Under the pieces are notes generated by a model. The model made no database searches and was not told the DNA's origin. It saw only the letters and a list, made by a program, of their open reading frames with translations. From Vibrio sp. BS-M-Sm-2 (GTDB lineage: Bacteria; Pseudomonadota; Gammaproteobacteria; Enterobacterales; Vibrionaceae): a stretch of DNA of 64,000 bases. This document shows, piece after piece, positions 8,565 to 16,613 of this stretch (position 1 is its first letter; each line of letters begins with the position of its first letter). Position numbers and translations under genes: made by a program. Location: assembly GCF_041504345.1 (NCBI RefSeq), contig NZ_CP167895.1, positions 434,001-498,000 of the forward strand, in the 5' to 3' direction.

Positions 8565-10070
8565 ATGACTATTCACGTTAAATCAAATGTTCACTGGGTC
8601 GGCGTCCATGATTGGGAAACCGAACACTTCCATGGTAAGGAATACCACATGAACAAAGGTACTAGCTATAACTCGTACCTGATCCGTGAAGAGAAGACTG
8701 TACTTGTCGATACTGTCGATCATCGCTTTACAGAGCAATTCCTTGCAAACCTTGAGATGGAAATCGACATCAACGAGATCGACTACATCATTTGTCAGCA
8801 TGCCGAAGAAGACCACTCAGGCGCACTCTCTGCGCTACTGGCTAAAATTCCGAATACACCGGTTTATTGTACTGAAGCTGGAGTGAACTCCATTGTTGGC
8901 CACCACCACCAACCAGACTGGAACTTCAGAACCGTAAAAACTGGTGACACTCTTGATGTCGGTAACGGAAAACAACTTATCTTCGTAGAGATGAAAATGC
9001 TGCACTGGCCAGACTCAATGGCGACTTACTTAACCAGTGATGAAATCCTGTTTAGTAACGACGCTTTCGGCCAGCACTACTGTGACGAGAACCTATTCAA
9101 CGACCAACTAGACCAAGTTGAACTGCATGAACAGTGCCTGCGTTACTTCTCGAATATCCTGACGCCGTTTGCGCCGCTGGTTAAAGCAAAGATTGAAGAA
9201 GTGCTGAGCTTAGGCGTACCGATCGATGTCATTGCTACTTCTCACGGCTGTATTTGGCGCGACAACGCGACTCAAATCGTTGAGCAATATTACGAGTGGT
9301 CTAAGGCCTACAAAGAAGATCGTATTACCATTGTCTACGACACCATGTCGAACAACACTCGTATGATGGCTGATGCTATCGCAAAGGGTATCCGCAAAGG
9401 CAGCCCAGAAACGGCAATCAAAGTGTTCAATATTTCTAAGCACGATAAAAATGACATCCTTGCCAATGTCTTCCGCTCAAAAGGCGTGCTCGTTGGTTCA
9501 TCGACCATGAACAATGTGATGATGCCGCAGATCGCAGCCTTACTTGAAGAGATACACGGATTACGCTTTGCAGGTAAAAGAGCAGCAGCCTTCGGGTCTT
9601 CAGGTTGGACTGGTGGCGCTGTAAAACGCATTGATGCTCGCCTACGTGAAGCGAACTTCGAGGTTAGTGCACCACAACACATCCACTGGAAACCAGACAC
9701 AGATGCCCTTCGTCAATGCATTGATTACGGCATGACACTGGCCGAGGTTTGGCGTGTAGAAGCAGACGAAGTAAGCGCACCGAAACAAGTATCACGCAAT
9801 GTAACACCGCTTGAAACCACACCTGCACCTGCAGAAAACACTGCCGAACTCAAAGACACGACAGAGCAGGAAACAGAAGTAGCTCAAGATAACTCAGTAC
9901 ACACGGCAGACTGCACGTGCTGGCGTTGTACAGTGTGTGAATGGGTATACGACCCACAATTAGGTGAACCGTACCAAGGTGTTGAACCAGGAACACCATG
10001 GGCACAAGTGCCTGACGACTTCCTTTGCCCTGAGTGTCATTTAGGCAAAGAAGTATTTGTGGAGAAGTAA
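8565..10070 (+). CDS. norV: Anaerobic nitric oxide reductase flavorubredoxin NorV
   Basis: Cytoplasmic enzyme that reduces nitric oxide to nitrous oxide under low oxygen. It has 501 residues in three parts. The N-terminal metallo-beta-lactamase-type diiron domain (about 1-250) carries the H-x-E-x-D-H ligand set as His79, Glu81, Asp83 and His84. A flavodoxin FMN domain follows (about 254-395, starting ITIVYDTMSNNT). The C-terminal rubredoxin (about 450-501) has its two Cys pairs, CTVC and CPEC. An acidic Ser/Thr/Pro-poor linker (about 400-445) joins the last two. It is co-transcribed with norW, one base downstream, from the sigma-54 promoter at 8512, consistent with control by NorR. Confidence 0.96.
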   Translation: MTIHVKSNVHWVGVHDWETEHFHGKEYHMNKGTSYNSYLIREEKTVLVDTVDHRFTEQFLANLEMEIDINEIDYIICQHAEEDHSGALSALLAKIPNTPVYCTEAGVNSIVGHHHQPDWNFRTVKTGDTLDVGNGKQLIFVEMKMLHWPDSMATYLTSDEILFSNDAFGQHYCDENLFNDQLDQVELHEQCLRYFSNILTPFAPLVKAKIEEVLSLGVPIDVIATSHGCIWRDNATQIVEQYYEWSKAYKEDRITIVYDTMSNNTRMMADAIAKGIRKGSPETAIKVFNISKHDKNDILANVFRSKGVLVGSSTMNNVMMPQIAALLEEIHGLRFAGKRAAAFGSSGWTGGAVKRIDARLREANFEVSAPQHIHWKPDTDALRQCIDYGMTLAEVWRVEADEVSAPKQVSRNVTPLETTPAPAENTAELKDTTEQETEVAQDNSVHTADCTCWRCTVCEWVYDPQLGEPYQGVEPGTPWAQVPDDFLCPECHLGKEVFVEK

Positions 10071-10071
10071 C

Positions 10072-11241
10072 ATGTCGAACATTGTGATTGTGGGTGGTGG
10101 TTTCGCTGCCCTACAAACTATCAAGATGGTACGTAAACTCGACCAAGATATCGCGATCACCATGATCACGGCGGACTCGGGGGTTGAGTACAGTAAGCCG
10201 AACCTTTCGCATGCGTTCAGTCAGGAACAAACGCCCGAAACACTCACCGTACATAATGCTCAGCAGTTAGCTGAGCAGTATAACGTGGTTATTAAAACTA
10301 AAGCGCTCGTTAGCGAAATAGATATCGAGCAACAGTATATTCGTGTCGATGGCCAACCAATCCACTACACAAAGTTAGTGTTAGCAACGGGGGCTACACC
10401 ATTTATTCCACCAGCAAAAGGGCTAAAACGCAGCGCGACCATTACTCTCAATAGCTTGGAAGAGTTCGAGAAACACAAGGCTCAAGTTGACGATGCCCAA
10501 CGAGTCACTGTGATTGGTGGAGGCTTGATCGGGGTTGAGCTCGCCTTCGATCTTCAAACTGCGGGCAAAGATGTCACGATCATCGAGCCCGCGAGCTATC
10601 TATTAAGCAGCTTGGTGCCACCTTTCGTTTCTCTAGAATTGGAGCAAGTATTAAGAAAGTCAGGGGTGACCGTTGAAACGGACTCTGCGATTTGTCGAGC
10701 GACTTACCTCCACGATGGAGTCAGGCTACAAACTACCGCCTCACGATTAATACGAGCAGATATCGTGATTGCCGCAGCAGGATTAAGGCCAAATACGGCT
10801 TTAGCCACACAAGCGGGAATAGATGTAAACAAAGGGATTGTGGTCGATACCACCATGAGAACTAGTGCCGAGAATGTGTATGCGATCGGTGACTGCGCCG
10901 AAATCGAAGGTCGTGTGATGGCTTATCTGCAGCCCGCTATTTTGTCTGCAAACGTATTGGCTAAGCAGCTGACTATAGGTAAAGGAGAACTCAAAGTGGG
11001 TGAAGCAAATCTCAGCTTGCCTCATATCATCACCAAGGTGAAAACACCGAGTTATCCTATTCAGCTGGCAGGGCGCAATATTCACACAGCTCAGAGCTGG
11101 GAAACTCGATTCGATCCTAAAGGCATTGTCGCCAAAGGCTTCAATGAAGATAACCAGTTGGTTGGATTCATTGTCACAGGAGAGCACATCAAGGCTGCAT
11201 TTCCTTTACTAAAGGAGTTGCAAATAAGTTCACCATCATAA
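10072..11241 (+). CDS. norW: NADH:flavorubredoxin reductase NorW
   Basis: FAD-dependent reductase that passes electrons from NADH to the rubredoxin domain of NorV. The product is 389 residues. It has the N-terminal FAD motif IVGGGFAALQ, the second dinucleotide motif VIGGGLIGVELA near residue 146 and the late FAD block VYAIGDCAE near residue 271. ATG 10072 is chosen, not an in-frame ATG at 10057 inside norV, because GGAGAAG (10061-10067) precedes it. One base separates it from the norV stop, so the two are coupled. Paired hairpins and a terminator follow. Confidence 0.94.
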   Translation: MSNIVIVGGGFAALQTIKMVRKLDQDIAITMITADSGVEYSKPNLSHAFSQEQTPETLTVHNAQQLAEQYNVVIKTKALVSEIDIEQQYIRVDGQPIHYTKLVLATGATPFIPPAKGLKRSATITLNSLEEFEKHKAQVDDAQRVTVIGGGLIGVELAFDLQTAGKDVTIIEPASYLLSSLVPPFVSLELEQVLRKSGVTVETDSAICRATYLHDGVRLQTTASRLIRADIVIAAAGLRPNTALATQAGIDVNKGIVVDTTMRTSAENVYAIGDCAEIEGRVMAYLQPAILSANVLAKQLTIGKGELKVGEANLSLPHIITKVKTPSYPIQLAGRNIHTAQSWETRFDPKGIVAKGFNEDNQLVGFIVTGEHIKAAFPLLKELQISSPS

Positions 11242-11304
11242 GTACAAAGGTGTAAAAGCAGTCGACGCATTACATAGATCGGCTATATTCAACACAAAAA
11301 TGCA

Positions 11305-11357
11305 CATCAAATTCGGGAAAATTTGATGCTTATACTAGAGCAACTCGAGTATAAGCA
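11305..11357 (+). repeat. Two overlapping hairpins after norW
   Basis: CATCAAAT (11305-11312) pairs with ATTTGATG (11321-11328). A second stem, 11327-11340 with 11344-11357 (14 positions, one mismatch, 3-nt loop), starts on the last two bases of the first. The stems are mutually competing. Ten bases later the true terminator begins. Confidence 0.6.
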
Positions 11358-11366
11358 AGCAATAAA

Positions 11367-11390
11367 AAAGCCAGTCAACAGACTGGCTTT
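11367..11390. terminator. Bidirectional terminator between norW and gltS
   Basis: AAAGCCAGTC (11367-11376) pairs with GACTGGCTTT (11381-11390) around AACA. It has A-rich and T-rich flanks and lies between convergent genes. Confidence 0.85.
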
Positions 11391-11442
11391 CTTGTATTCA
11401 TCTTAGTGCGATGAGCTTATCGCACTTAAGCAAAGGCGAACA

Positions 11443-12669
11443 TTAACCGATAAACGAGATATACCCTTGCAGGATGATCAAGTTAACAATATCAATGAAG
11501 AACGCGCCAACAATTGGCACCACCATGAAGGCTTGTGGCGATGGTCCGTATCGATTCACCAAAGAACCCATGTTCATTACCGCTGTTGGTGTTGCACCTA
11601 GGCCGAAACCACAGTGACCACCCGCCATAACCGCTGCGTCGTAGTTAGAACCCATTACTTTGAACGTCACAAAGTAAGAGAAGATACCTAACACAACCGC
11701 CTGAACCGCAAGGATAGCCAAGAACGGAATCGCAAGATCAAAGATGTTCCAAAGCTTAAGGCTCATTAGCGCCATTGCTAGGAATAGTGACAATGACACC
11801 GTACCAAGAATATCGACCGTTTCGCTGTCAGTCTTATGCAGCTTAGTCACTTCAAACACGTTAGTGATGAACACACCGATAAACAACGCGTAAACGAAGT
11901 CAGGAATCATCAACCAAGAAATTTCAAAAGTCGCCACCCACTGCTCTAGGTACCTCGCACCCGTGATACAGATAAGAAGGATGAACAACACTTCAATCAC
12001 CTTCTTCGCCGTCACTTTGTCTTCTTCATACTCGTTGTAAGTAACAAGTTCAGGGAAGCGTTCGTGCGTTTGCGTGCCAGTGCCGTACTCAGATTCAAGT
12101 TGGTTTTTGTCAATCAGCTTTTGCGCCACTGGGCTACCGATAATACCACCGATGATCAAGCCAAAGGTCGCTGAAGCCATTGCGATTTCTAACGTATTTG
12201 CAATGCCAAACGTGTCTGCAAAAGTTTGAGACCAAGCCGCGCCTGTGCCATGGCCACCCGAAAGCGTGATAGAGCCAGCAATCAAACCCATCAAGGGTTC
12301 AAGGCCTAGTGCCGTTGCTAAGGTTACGCCTACACCGTTTTGGATAATGATGTAGACCGACGCCACCCCTAAAAATAGGAAGACTTTGGCACCACCTTTC
12401 ATCAGCTGCGTGTAGTTAGCCGCAAGGCCGACCGTTGCAAAGAACATCAACATGAAGGTGTTCTGCAAGGGCAAAGAAAACTCAAGATCAAGGCCATTAA
12501 AGTGCAGGGCTGTAATAGCAAAAGCGACAATCAAGCCGCCGACAATGGGCTCTGGGATGTTGTACTTTTTGAGAACCGGAAGCTTTGCATTGACGAAATG
12601 ACCTAGAAACAAAACACTAATCGCGATTAGGAAGGATTCTAGTGGTCCAATTGAAATTAATTGATTCAT
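11443..12669 (-). CDS. gltS: Sodium/glutamate symporter GltS
   Basis: Inner-membrane transporter that imports glutamate with sodium. It has 408 residues, the standard length, and about ten hydrophobic segments. The GltS signatures are clear: the first re-entrant loop SGGHGTGAAW (about residues 135-144) and the matching second loop AGGHCGFGLGATPTA (about 348-362). A charged cytoplasmic linker (about 190-220) joins the two inverted halves. It is transcribed alone, convergent with norW and ending at the shared terminator. It starts at ATG 12669; the upstream gap of 316 bases before yibL contains its promoter. Confidence 0.95.
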   Translation of the reverse strand: MNQLISIGPLESFLIAISVLFLGHFVNAKLPVLKKYNIPEPIVGGLIVAFAITALHFNGLDLEFSLPLQNTFMLMFFATVGLAANYTQLMKGGAKVFLFLGVASVYIIIQNGVGVTLATALGLEPLMGLIAGSITLSGGHGTGAAWSQTFADTFGIANTLEIAMASATFGLIIGGIIGSPVAQKLIDKNQLESEYGTGTQTHERFPELVTYNEYEEDKVTAKKVIEVLFILLICITGARYLEQWVATFEISWLMIPDFVYALFIGVFITNVFEVTKLHKTDSETVDILGTVSLSLFLAMALMSLKLWNIFDLAIPFLAILAVQAVVLGIFSYFVTFKVMGSNYDAAVMAGGHCGFGLGATPTAVMNMGSLVNRYGPSPQAFMVVPIVGAFFIDIVNLIILQGYISFIG

Positions 12670-12939
12670 ATAACCTCTATTTTTTTACGTTCTCATCTTC
12701 CTTAATGAGTCTAGTTTTATCTGTAATTATTTGTGCTGCTCTACCTATATTTATTGCAAACTGGAGAGAAATTGTGGATTAGAAAACGAACACATTACTG
12801 CGGTCGCTTAGTGCCATGTTAGTAGCACGTTAACTTTTATAGGAGATAAAAGGATTTGTGACAACAATCACCTCCAAAAAGTTAAAAACGGCGTGAGTAT
12901 TTTTGCCGTTGATTCTGCTTTTTCAATACCTAAAAAAGC
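12670..12939. promoter_or_regulatory. gltS upstream region
   Basis: AT-rich, with no credible gene. Small inverted repeats are seen: CTTTTAT/ATAAAAG around AGGAG (12834-12852), and AACGGC/GCCGTT (12887-12892 with 12905-12910). No promoter hexamers stand out. Confidence 0.35.
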
Positions 12940-12963
12940 AAAAAGGAGCTATTGCTAGCTCCT
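12940..12963 (-). terminator. Intrinsic terminator of yibL
   Basis: AGGAGCTA (12944-12951) pairs with TAGCTCCT (12956-12963). The A-run on the left is the U-tract for minus-strand transcription coming from yibL. Confidence 0.8.
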
Positions 12964-12985
12964 CTTTCATCACCATCGCTGGTAA

Positions 12986-13342
12986 TTAGAATTTTTTCGG
13001 TGCGTAACCAGTCATAACCTCAATGCGAAGCTCTTTACCGATCTTTGTCATTGGGTGAACAATTACAAGCCCTTTTACAGACTTCTTAAGTTTGCCCATA
13101 TCCGCTTGCTCAGCCTTAGTAATCTCGCGGCTAAATGGCATATCAATCAGAGACTTACGCTCTTGATTCACATCGTAGCTTTCTTTGTGTTTAAGCTGGG
13201 CAATTTTCTTAGTTAGCTTCTTAATCTCTTCCTCGAACTGACGAACAACAGGACGATCATTACGAGTTTTAGCAGCATCTAACTTGTGGCGACACTTGTC
13301 TAGACGGTTGTTAATTTGTTGAAGTTCGTTTTTAACACTCAT
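12986..13342 (-). CDS. yibL: YibL family ribosome-associated protein
   Basis: A 118-residue basic protein matching the E. coli YibL family. The C-terminal half carries the family core MPFSREITKAEQADMGKLK (about residues 68-86), then the VKGLVIVHPMT and EMTG-like VMTGYAPKKF endings. The N-terminal half (about 1-55) is a charged coiled-coil. E. coli YibL co-fractionates with ribosomes; its molecular job is not established. In enterics it follows mtlADR, and here it sits about 7 kb from the mtl operon, so the link is loosely kept. It has its own terminator and is transcribed alone. Confidence 0.9.
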   Translation of the reverse strand: MSVKNELQQINNRLDKCRHKLDAAKTRNDRPVVRQFEEEIKKLTKKIAQLKHKESYDVNQERKSLIDMPFSREITKAEQADMGKLKKSVKGLVIVHPMTKIGKELRIEVMTGYAPKKF

Positions 13343-13667
13343 AATAATTTCCTAAGATTTAACAAGCCAATTCGGATTGGGGCGCGGAGTATAGCACAAG
13401 GGTTCTGTTGAACCGAAATTTATCTGTTAATTACCAACAAAACCGAATCACACGAACACCACTCATTCAGCCCACCTATCCTTTATAACGAATATCTAAA
13501 CGGTTTTTTATTGATAGGATAGCGCCTACTTCAAAAATTGCAGTCCTCGATGCATCAAAATTCCGTCTAAACTTATACTCTAACGCAGTAACTAACTCAG
13601 GGTACACAGCTTGGGGTATCCACTCCTGCAACGACTCTGATTCGTAGCGTAATCACAAGGATAGCCG
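13343..13667. other. Divergent intergenic region, yibL and DUF4344 gene
   Basis: These 325 bases hold no gene that I can support. They should contain both divergent promoters. The only clear element is AAGGA (near 13657), the ribosome binding site of the plus-strand gene. Confidence 0.3.
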
Positions 13668-14465
13668 ATGACATTATTGAAAAGAACATTGACCTGTAGC
13701 CTAGCTCTGAGTTCAATGTTTGCCGCAACTTATGCATCTAGTGAACAAACAGCCCAAAGTAACTTAATCGTCGAATACTTTGCACCGAAAAATGCCGAAG
13801 AAGAGCAGCTCAAACGCGAGATTCAAAGCAGTGGCGTTAATGACACCGTGATTGAACTATCAAGCCAACTCTTCATGTTTGAAAAGCCGTTAACCATTAA
13901 ATATGGCGGGGAGGAAGGACCGCTCTACGATCCACAAACCCATCAAGTGCTGATCCCTTACCGCTTTTACGCTGAGTCACTCAATTACTTTGAGCAGAAC
14001 CAATATGAAAAAGAGTATGGCAAATCTGCGCAAACCGGCGCTATTGATACCTTGCTACACACCCTGCTACACGAAGCTGGGCATGCTTATATTGAAGACC
14101 AAAAGATTGCCATCTTGGGCAAAGAGGAAGATGCGGTAGACAACCTAGCAACCATCCTATTACTTAACTATGTGGAACATGGCGCCGATGCCGCGATCAG
14201 CGCAGCAGACATGTTCGCTTTCGAGTCAGAAGACCGCCCGGAGTATTACGACTTGGGGGAATACATCGACGAGCACAGTTTCGATCTGCAGCGTTACTTC
14301 TCCACGTTATGCTTGGTGTATGGCAGCGACCCCGATGCTTATAAAAACTTGCTCGATGAAGTGGAAAACGACTATTTGAAAGATAGGAAAGAGTTCTGTG
14401 TCGAGCACTTTGACGTGATCAATGAAAATTGGCATCAGTATTTAAAAGAGAGTGACGATGCTTAG
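13668..14465 (+). CDS. Exported DUF4344 putative zinc metallopeptidase
   Basis: A 265-residue protein with an N-terminal signal peptide (basic start, hydrophobic core LALSSMFAATYA, probable cleavage near residue 24). The body matches DUF4344: a central HEAGHAYIEDQ (HExxH zinc motif, about residue 136) followed by EDAVDNLAT, where Glu or Asp could be the third ligand. It is presumably a periplasmic metallopeptidase; no substrate is known. The stop codon lies inside a four-copy octamer repeat. AAGGA precedes the ATG. The gene appears to be transcribed alone, convergent with the tautomerase-like gene. Confidence 0.78.
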   Translation: MTLLKRTLTCSLALSSMFAATYASSEQTAQSNLIVEYFAPKNAEEEQLKREIQSSGVNDTVIELSSQLFMFEKPLTIKYGGEEGPLYDPQTHQVLIPYRFYAESLNYFEQNQYEKEYGKSAQTGAIDTLLHTLLHEAGHAYIEDQKIAILGKEEDAVDNLATILLLNYVEHGADAAISAADMFAFESEDRPEYYDLGEYIDEHSFDLQRYFSTLCLVYGSDPDAYKNLLDEVENDYLKDRKEFCVEHFDVINENWHQYLKESDDA

Positions 14466-14490
14466 ATGCTTAGATGCTTAGATGCTTAGA
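14457..14490 (+). repeat. Four tandem copies of octamer GATGCTTA
   Basis: GATGCTTA repeats perfectly at 14457, 14465, 14473 and 14481, plus two bases of a fifth copy. The first copy spans the last codons and stop of the DUF4344 gene, so copy-number change would not alter the protein. Confidence 0.9.
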
Positions 14491-14595
14491 GGTTAGTGTC
14501 GAGAACGAGACAAAACGGCTTTGGCATCAAATTCCAAAGCCGTAACCCGATAGGTTGGCTTAAGTCTTACGTGTTAAGAGTTAAGAGTTTAAACC

Positions 14596-14982
14596 CTAGA
14601 CCTTCACTTTATATTTCAGATCTTGAGCTTCATCGCCCGTCATACCTCGAAATCCCCAGCAGTGCGATGGCTGTTCCTTAATGGTGATTTCGATATCAAT
14701 TGGAGAGATAGCTAACTGCTTCTCTATCTCAGAAAATATCTTCTTGATTAAGCGCTTTTTGGTGTTTACCGCCCGACCTTCCATCATGTTGATCTCAATG
14801 ACGGTATAAGCTTCTGTTCTTCCTTCCGGGTAAAAGAAGTCATCTCGTTCCAATGGCACAAATCGATGTGCTCGCTTGTCATCGGGTAAACCCATCTCAC
14901 TGTTCAAGCACTGCTGCAACACATTAGAGAGCTGCAACTTAATTGGATTTAAGCACTCTTTGATACCATAAATAACAATCAT
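14596..14982 (-). CDS. Tautomerase/MIF-fold family protein without N-terminal proline
   Basis: A protein of about 128 residues resembling the 4-oxalocrotonate tautomerase superfamily in its long single-chain form. The beta-alpha-beta pattern, HRFVPLERDDFFYPEGRTEAYTVIEINMMEGR and a closing ITIKEQPSHCWGFRGMTGDEA block are typical. Family enzymes use an N-terminal Pro as the catalytic base, but here the chain starts MIVIYG. ATG 14982 is preferred over ATG 14988 because AAGGA would abut the latter and sits six bases before the former. The inverted repeat at 14515-14543 (ACGGCTTTGG and its complement) could end its transcript. The substrate is unknown. Confidence 0.68.
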   Translation of the reverse strand: MIVIYGIKECLNPIKLQLSNVLQQCLNSEMGLPDDKRAHRFVPLERDDFFYPEGRTEAYTVIEINMMEGRAVNTKKRLIKKIFSEIEKQLAISPIDIEITIKEQPSHCWGFRGMTGDEAQDLKYKVKV

Positions 14983-15234
14983 GACCATTCCTTTGATGCA
15001 ATGTTAGGTATAGAAGAACGTCAGATAGAAGCATCGTCTTGCGACCACCCATTCGCTTACTATTTGTACACATATTACCTAATGACGCGTATGAGAAAAG
15101 GTAAAAACAATGAATTTATGAACAGGTGCAACAAAATACCTATCCCTTTGCGAACATAAGCCGAAGCGAATTGATCGAACACCACCCTCCCCGCGTATAT
15201 CTTCTCAAATCACATTTGAACTAAGGAGTGCTAT

Positions 15235-15855
15235 GTGCCGAATTCACCGAGGAAGACCACGCCGACAGACGCCGAACTAGAAACACCCATAGAGTCTTCT
15301 TTCGAGCTCGCTGTGTTTCCTCTCCCTATCTTCCTTCTCCCCGGAGGCAGACAAAGACTGCGCATTTTTGAGCCAAAGTATCTCGCGATGGTTGCTCACG
15401 CAGCGCAGAGCGATGGTTTCATTATCTCCACTCAAGACAACTCGAACCCTGATCATCTCAGTTCTTGGGGAACAAAGGTGAACATCGTCGACTTCAATAT
15501 GTCGGATGACCAGATATTGGAAATTGATGTCGAAGGCGAAAAGTTGGTGCAACTTCATGACTCGTTTCGAGACAATGATGACTTAATTAAAAGCAAGTTC
15601 AGCTTGTTGCCCCACTGGCCAGCCCATGAATATCAAGTGCCAAACGTGTTTACCGCATTTTTGGTTCAGTTGTTTCGCGACCACGATTCGATAAGAACAC
15701 TCTATCCCACTCCAGATTTCGAGAGTCCTCAATGGATCTGTGCACGATTGCTCGAAATGATGCCTATCCCATTGGAAAAGAAAACAGAATTTACTGAGCC
15801 TGCTAGTTTTCCGTCCCTAGTTCCTTTTTTGAATCAAATCATCACGGGGCAATAA
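15235..15855 (+). CDS. LON substrate-binding-domain protein
   Basis: A 206-residue stand-alone LON N-terminal (PUA-like) domain. After a polar N-terminus (about 1-25) it shows the family start LAVFPLPIFLLPGGRQRLRIFEPKYLAM and the RLLEMMPIP turn near the end. There is no ATPase or protease part, so it probably binds substrates or acts as a cofactor rather than a protease; the function is not known. The start is a GTG at 15235, because AAGGAG lies six bases upstream. An ATG two bases earlier (15233) is in another frame and opens a 15-codon ORF that overlaps the start. Confidence 0.82.
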   Translation: MPNSPRKTTPTDAELETPIESSFELAVFPLPIFLLPGGRQRLRIFEPKYLAMVAHAAQSDGFIISTQDNSNPDHLSSWGTKVNIVDFNMSDDQILEIDVEGEKLVQLHDSFRDNDDLIKSKFSLLPHWPAHEYQVPNVFTAFLVQLFRDHDSIRTLYPTPDFESPQWICARLLEMMPIPLEKKTEFTEPASFPSLVPFLNQIITGQ

Positions 15856-15906
15856 GCACTTTTCTTCACTATAATTTTGTATAGTGGAAATTAATTTAAA
15901 TTTAAG

Positions 15907-15932
15907 TGATCCCGACCTTCAACTTACACGTA
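15907..15932 (+). promoter_or_regulatory. ECF11-type autoregulated promoter of the sigma/ChrR operon
   Basis: TGATCC (15907-15912), an 18-base spacer and TA (15931-15932) match the TGATC-N18-TA promoter recognised by the Rhodobacter RpoE/ECF11 group. It lies 33 bases upstream of the sigma start, so autoregulation is likely. Confidence 0.78.
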
Positions 15933-15965
15933 GTGCCACTCAAATTCGCATGATGGTTATTTACT

Positions 15966-16613
15966 ATGCAAGTCGAAAGTAGAAGTTCAGGGAAAGGCAA
16001 GGAGCATGTCATTATCCCAGACAAAAAAACAACGACCGAGTCCAAGGTTCCAGCAGAACTTTCAAGCTGGTTGATCTTGGTTGGTACAGACAGAGACAAG
16101 CAGGCATTTACCTGTTTGTTCAAGTTCTTTGCTCCCAAGATAAAGCGTTTCGGAATTAGCAAGTTAGGTGGTGAAGCTGCTGCAAACGAGCTAGTTCAAG
16201 ACACCATGACCAACGTTTGGAAGAAAGCTCATCTGTATAAAGAAGACAAAGGCGCTGCGACGACTTGGGTCTACACGGTCATGCGAAACGCTGCATTTGA
16301 TATGTTGCGCAAAGTAAAAGCAAAGGCTGAACAAACAATCGCAGACGACATCTGGCCTATCGACGCGATGGTTGCGGAATCTCAGAGTGATCAATTACCG
16401 TTTGGCGATCATTTGATGAGCCGACACGTAATGACACAAATAGAGAAGCTGCCTCTGGCCCAGAAAACCATTGTCAAAGGTGTTTACTTTCAAGAGCTCT
16501 CTCAAGAGCAACTCGCTCAGCAACTTGGCGTCCCACTTGGAACCGTGAAATCACGTCTAAGACTTGCTTTAGCCAAACTTAAGGTTCATATGGGGGAACA
16601 AAGTCATGATTAA
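15966..16613 (+). CDS. ECF sigma factor of the RpoE/ChrR (ECF11) type
   Basis: An extracytoplasmic-function sigma factor of 215 residues. Region 2 (about 50-125) has AFTCLFKFFAPKIKRFG and the -10-recognition segment DKGAATTWVYTVMRNAAFD. Region 4 (about 155-210) has the helix-turn-helix SQEQLAQQLGVPLGTVKSRLRLAL. Pairing with a ChrR-type anti-sigma places it in the singlet-oxygen-responsive group first described in Rhodobacter. The ATG at 15966 has no good ribosome binding site, whereas AAGGAG at about 15999-16004 precedes an out-of-frame ATG, so the start is uncertain. It overlaps chrR by eight bases. Its likely regulon is the operon that follows. Confidence 0.92.
   Translation: MQVESRSSGKGKEHVIIPDKKTTTESKVPAELSSWLILVGTDRDKQAFTCLFKFFAPKIKRFGISKLGGEAAANELVQDTMTNVWKKAHLYKEDKGAATTWVYTVMRNAAFDMLRKVKAKAEQTIADDIWPIDAMVAESQSDQLPFGDHLMSRHVMTQIEKLPLAQKTIVKGVYFQELSQEQLAQQLGVPLGTVKSRLRLALAKLKVHMGEQSHD

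Noticed and set aside
9335..9700. Open frame of 121 codons opposite norV
   Set aside because: Antisense shadow within the norV flavodoxin region, no start signal.
12861..12898. 12-codon GTG frame followed by a small hairpin upstream of gltS, as leader peptide
   Set aside because: It is on the opposite strand to gltS and precedes no plus-strand gene.
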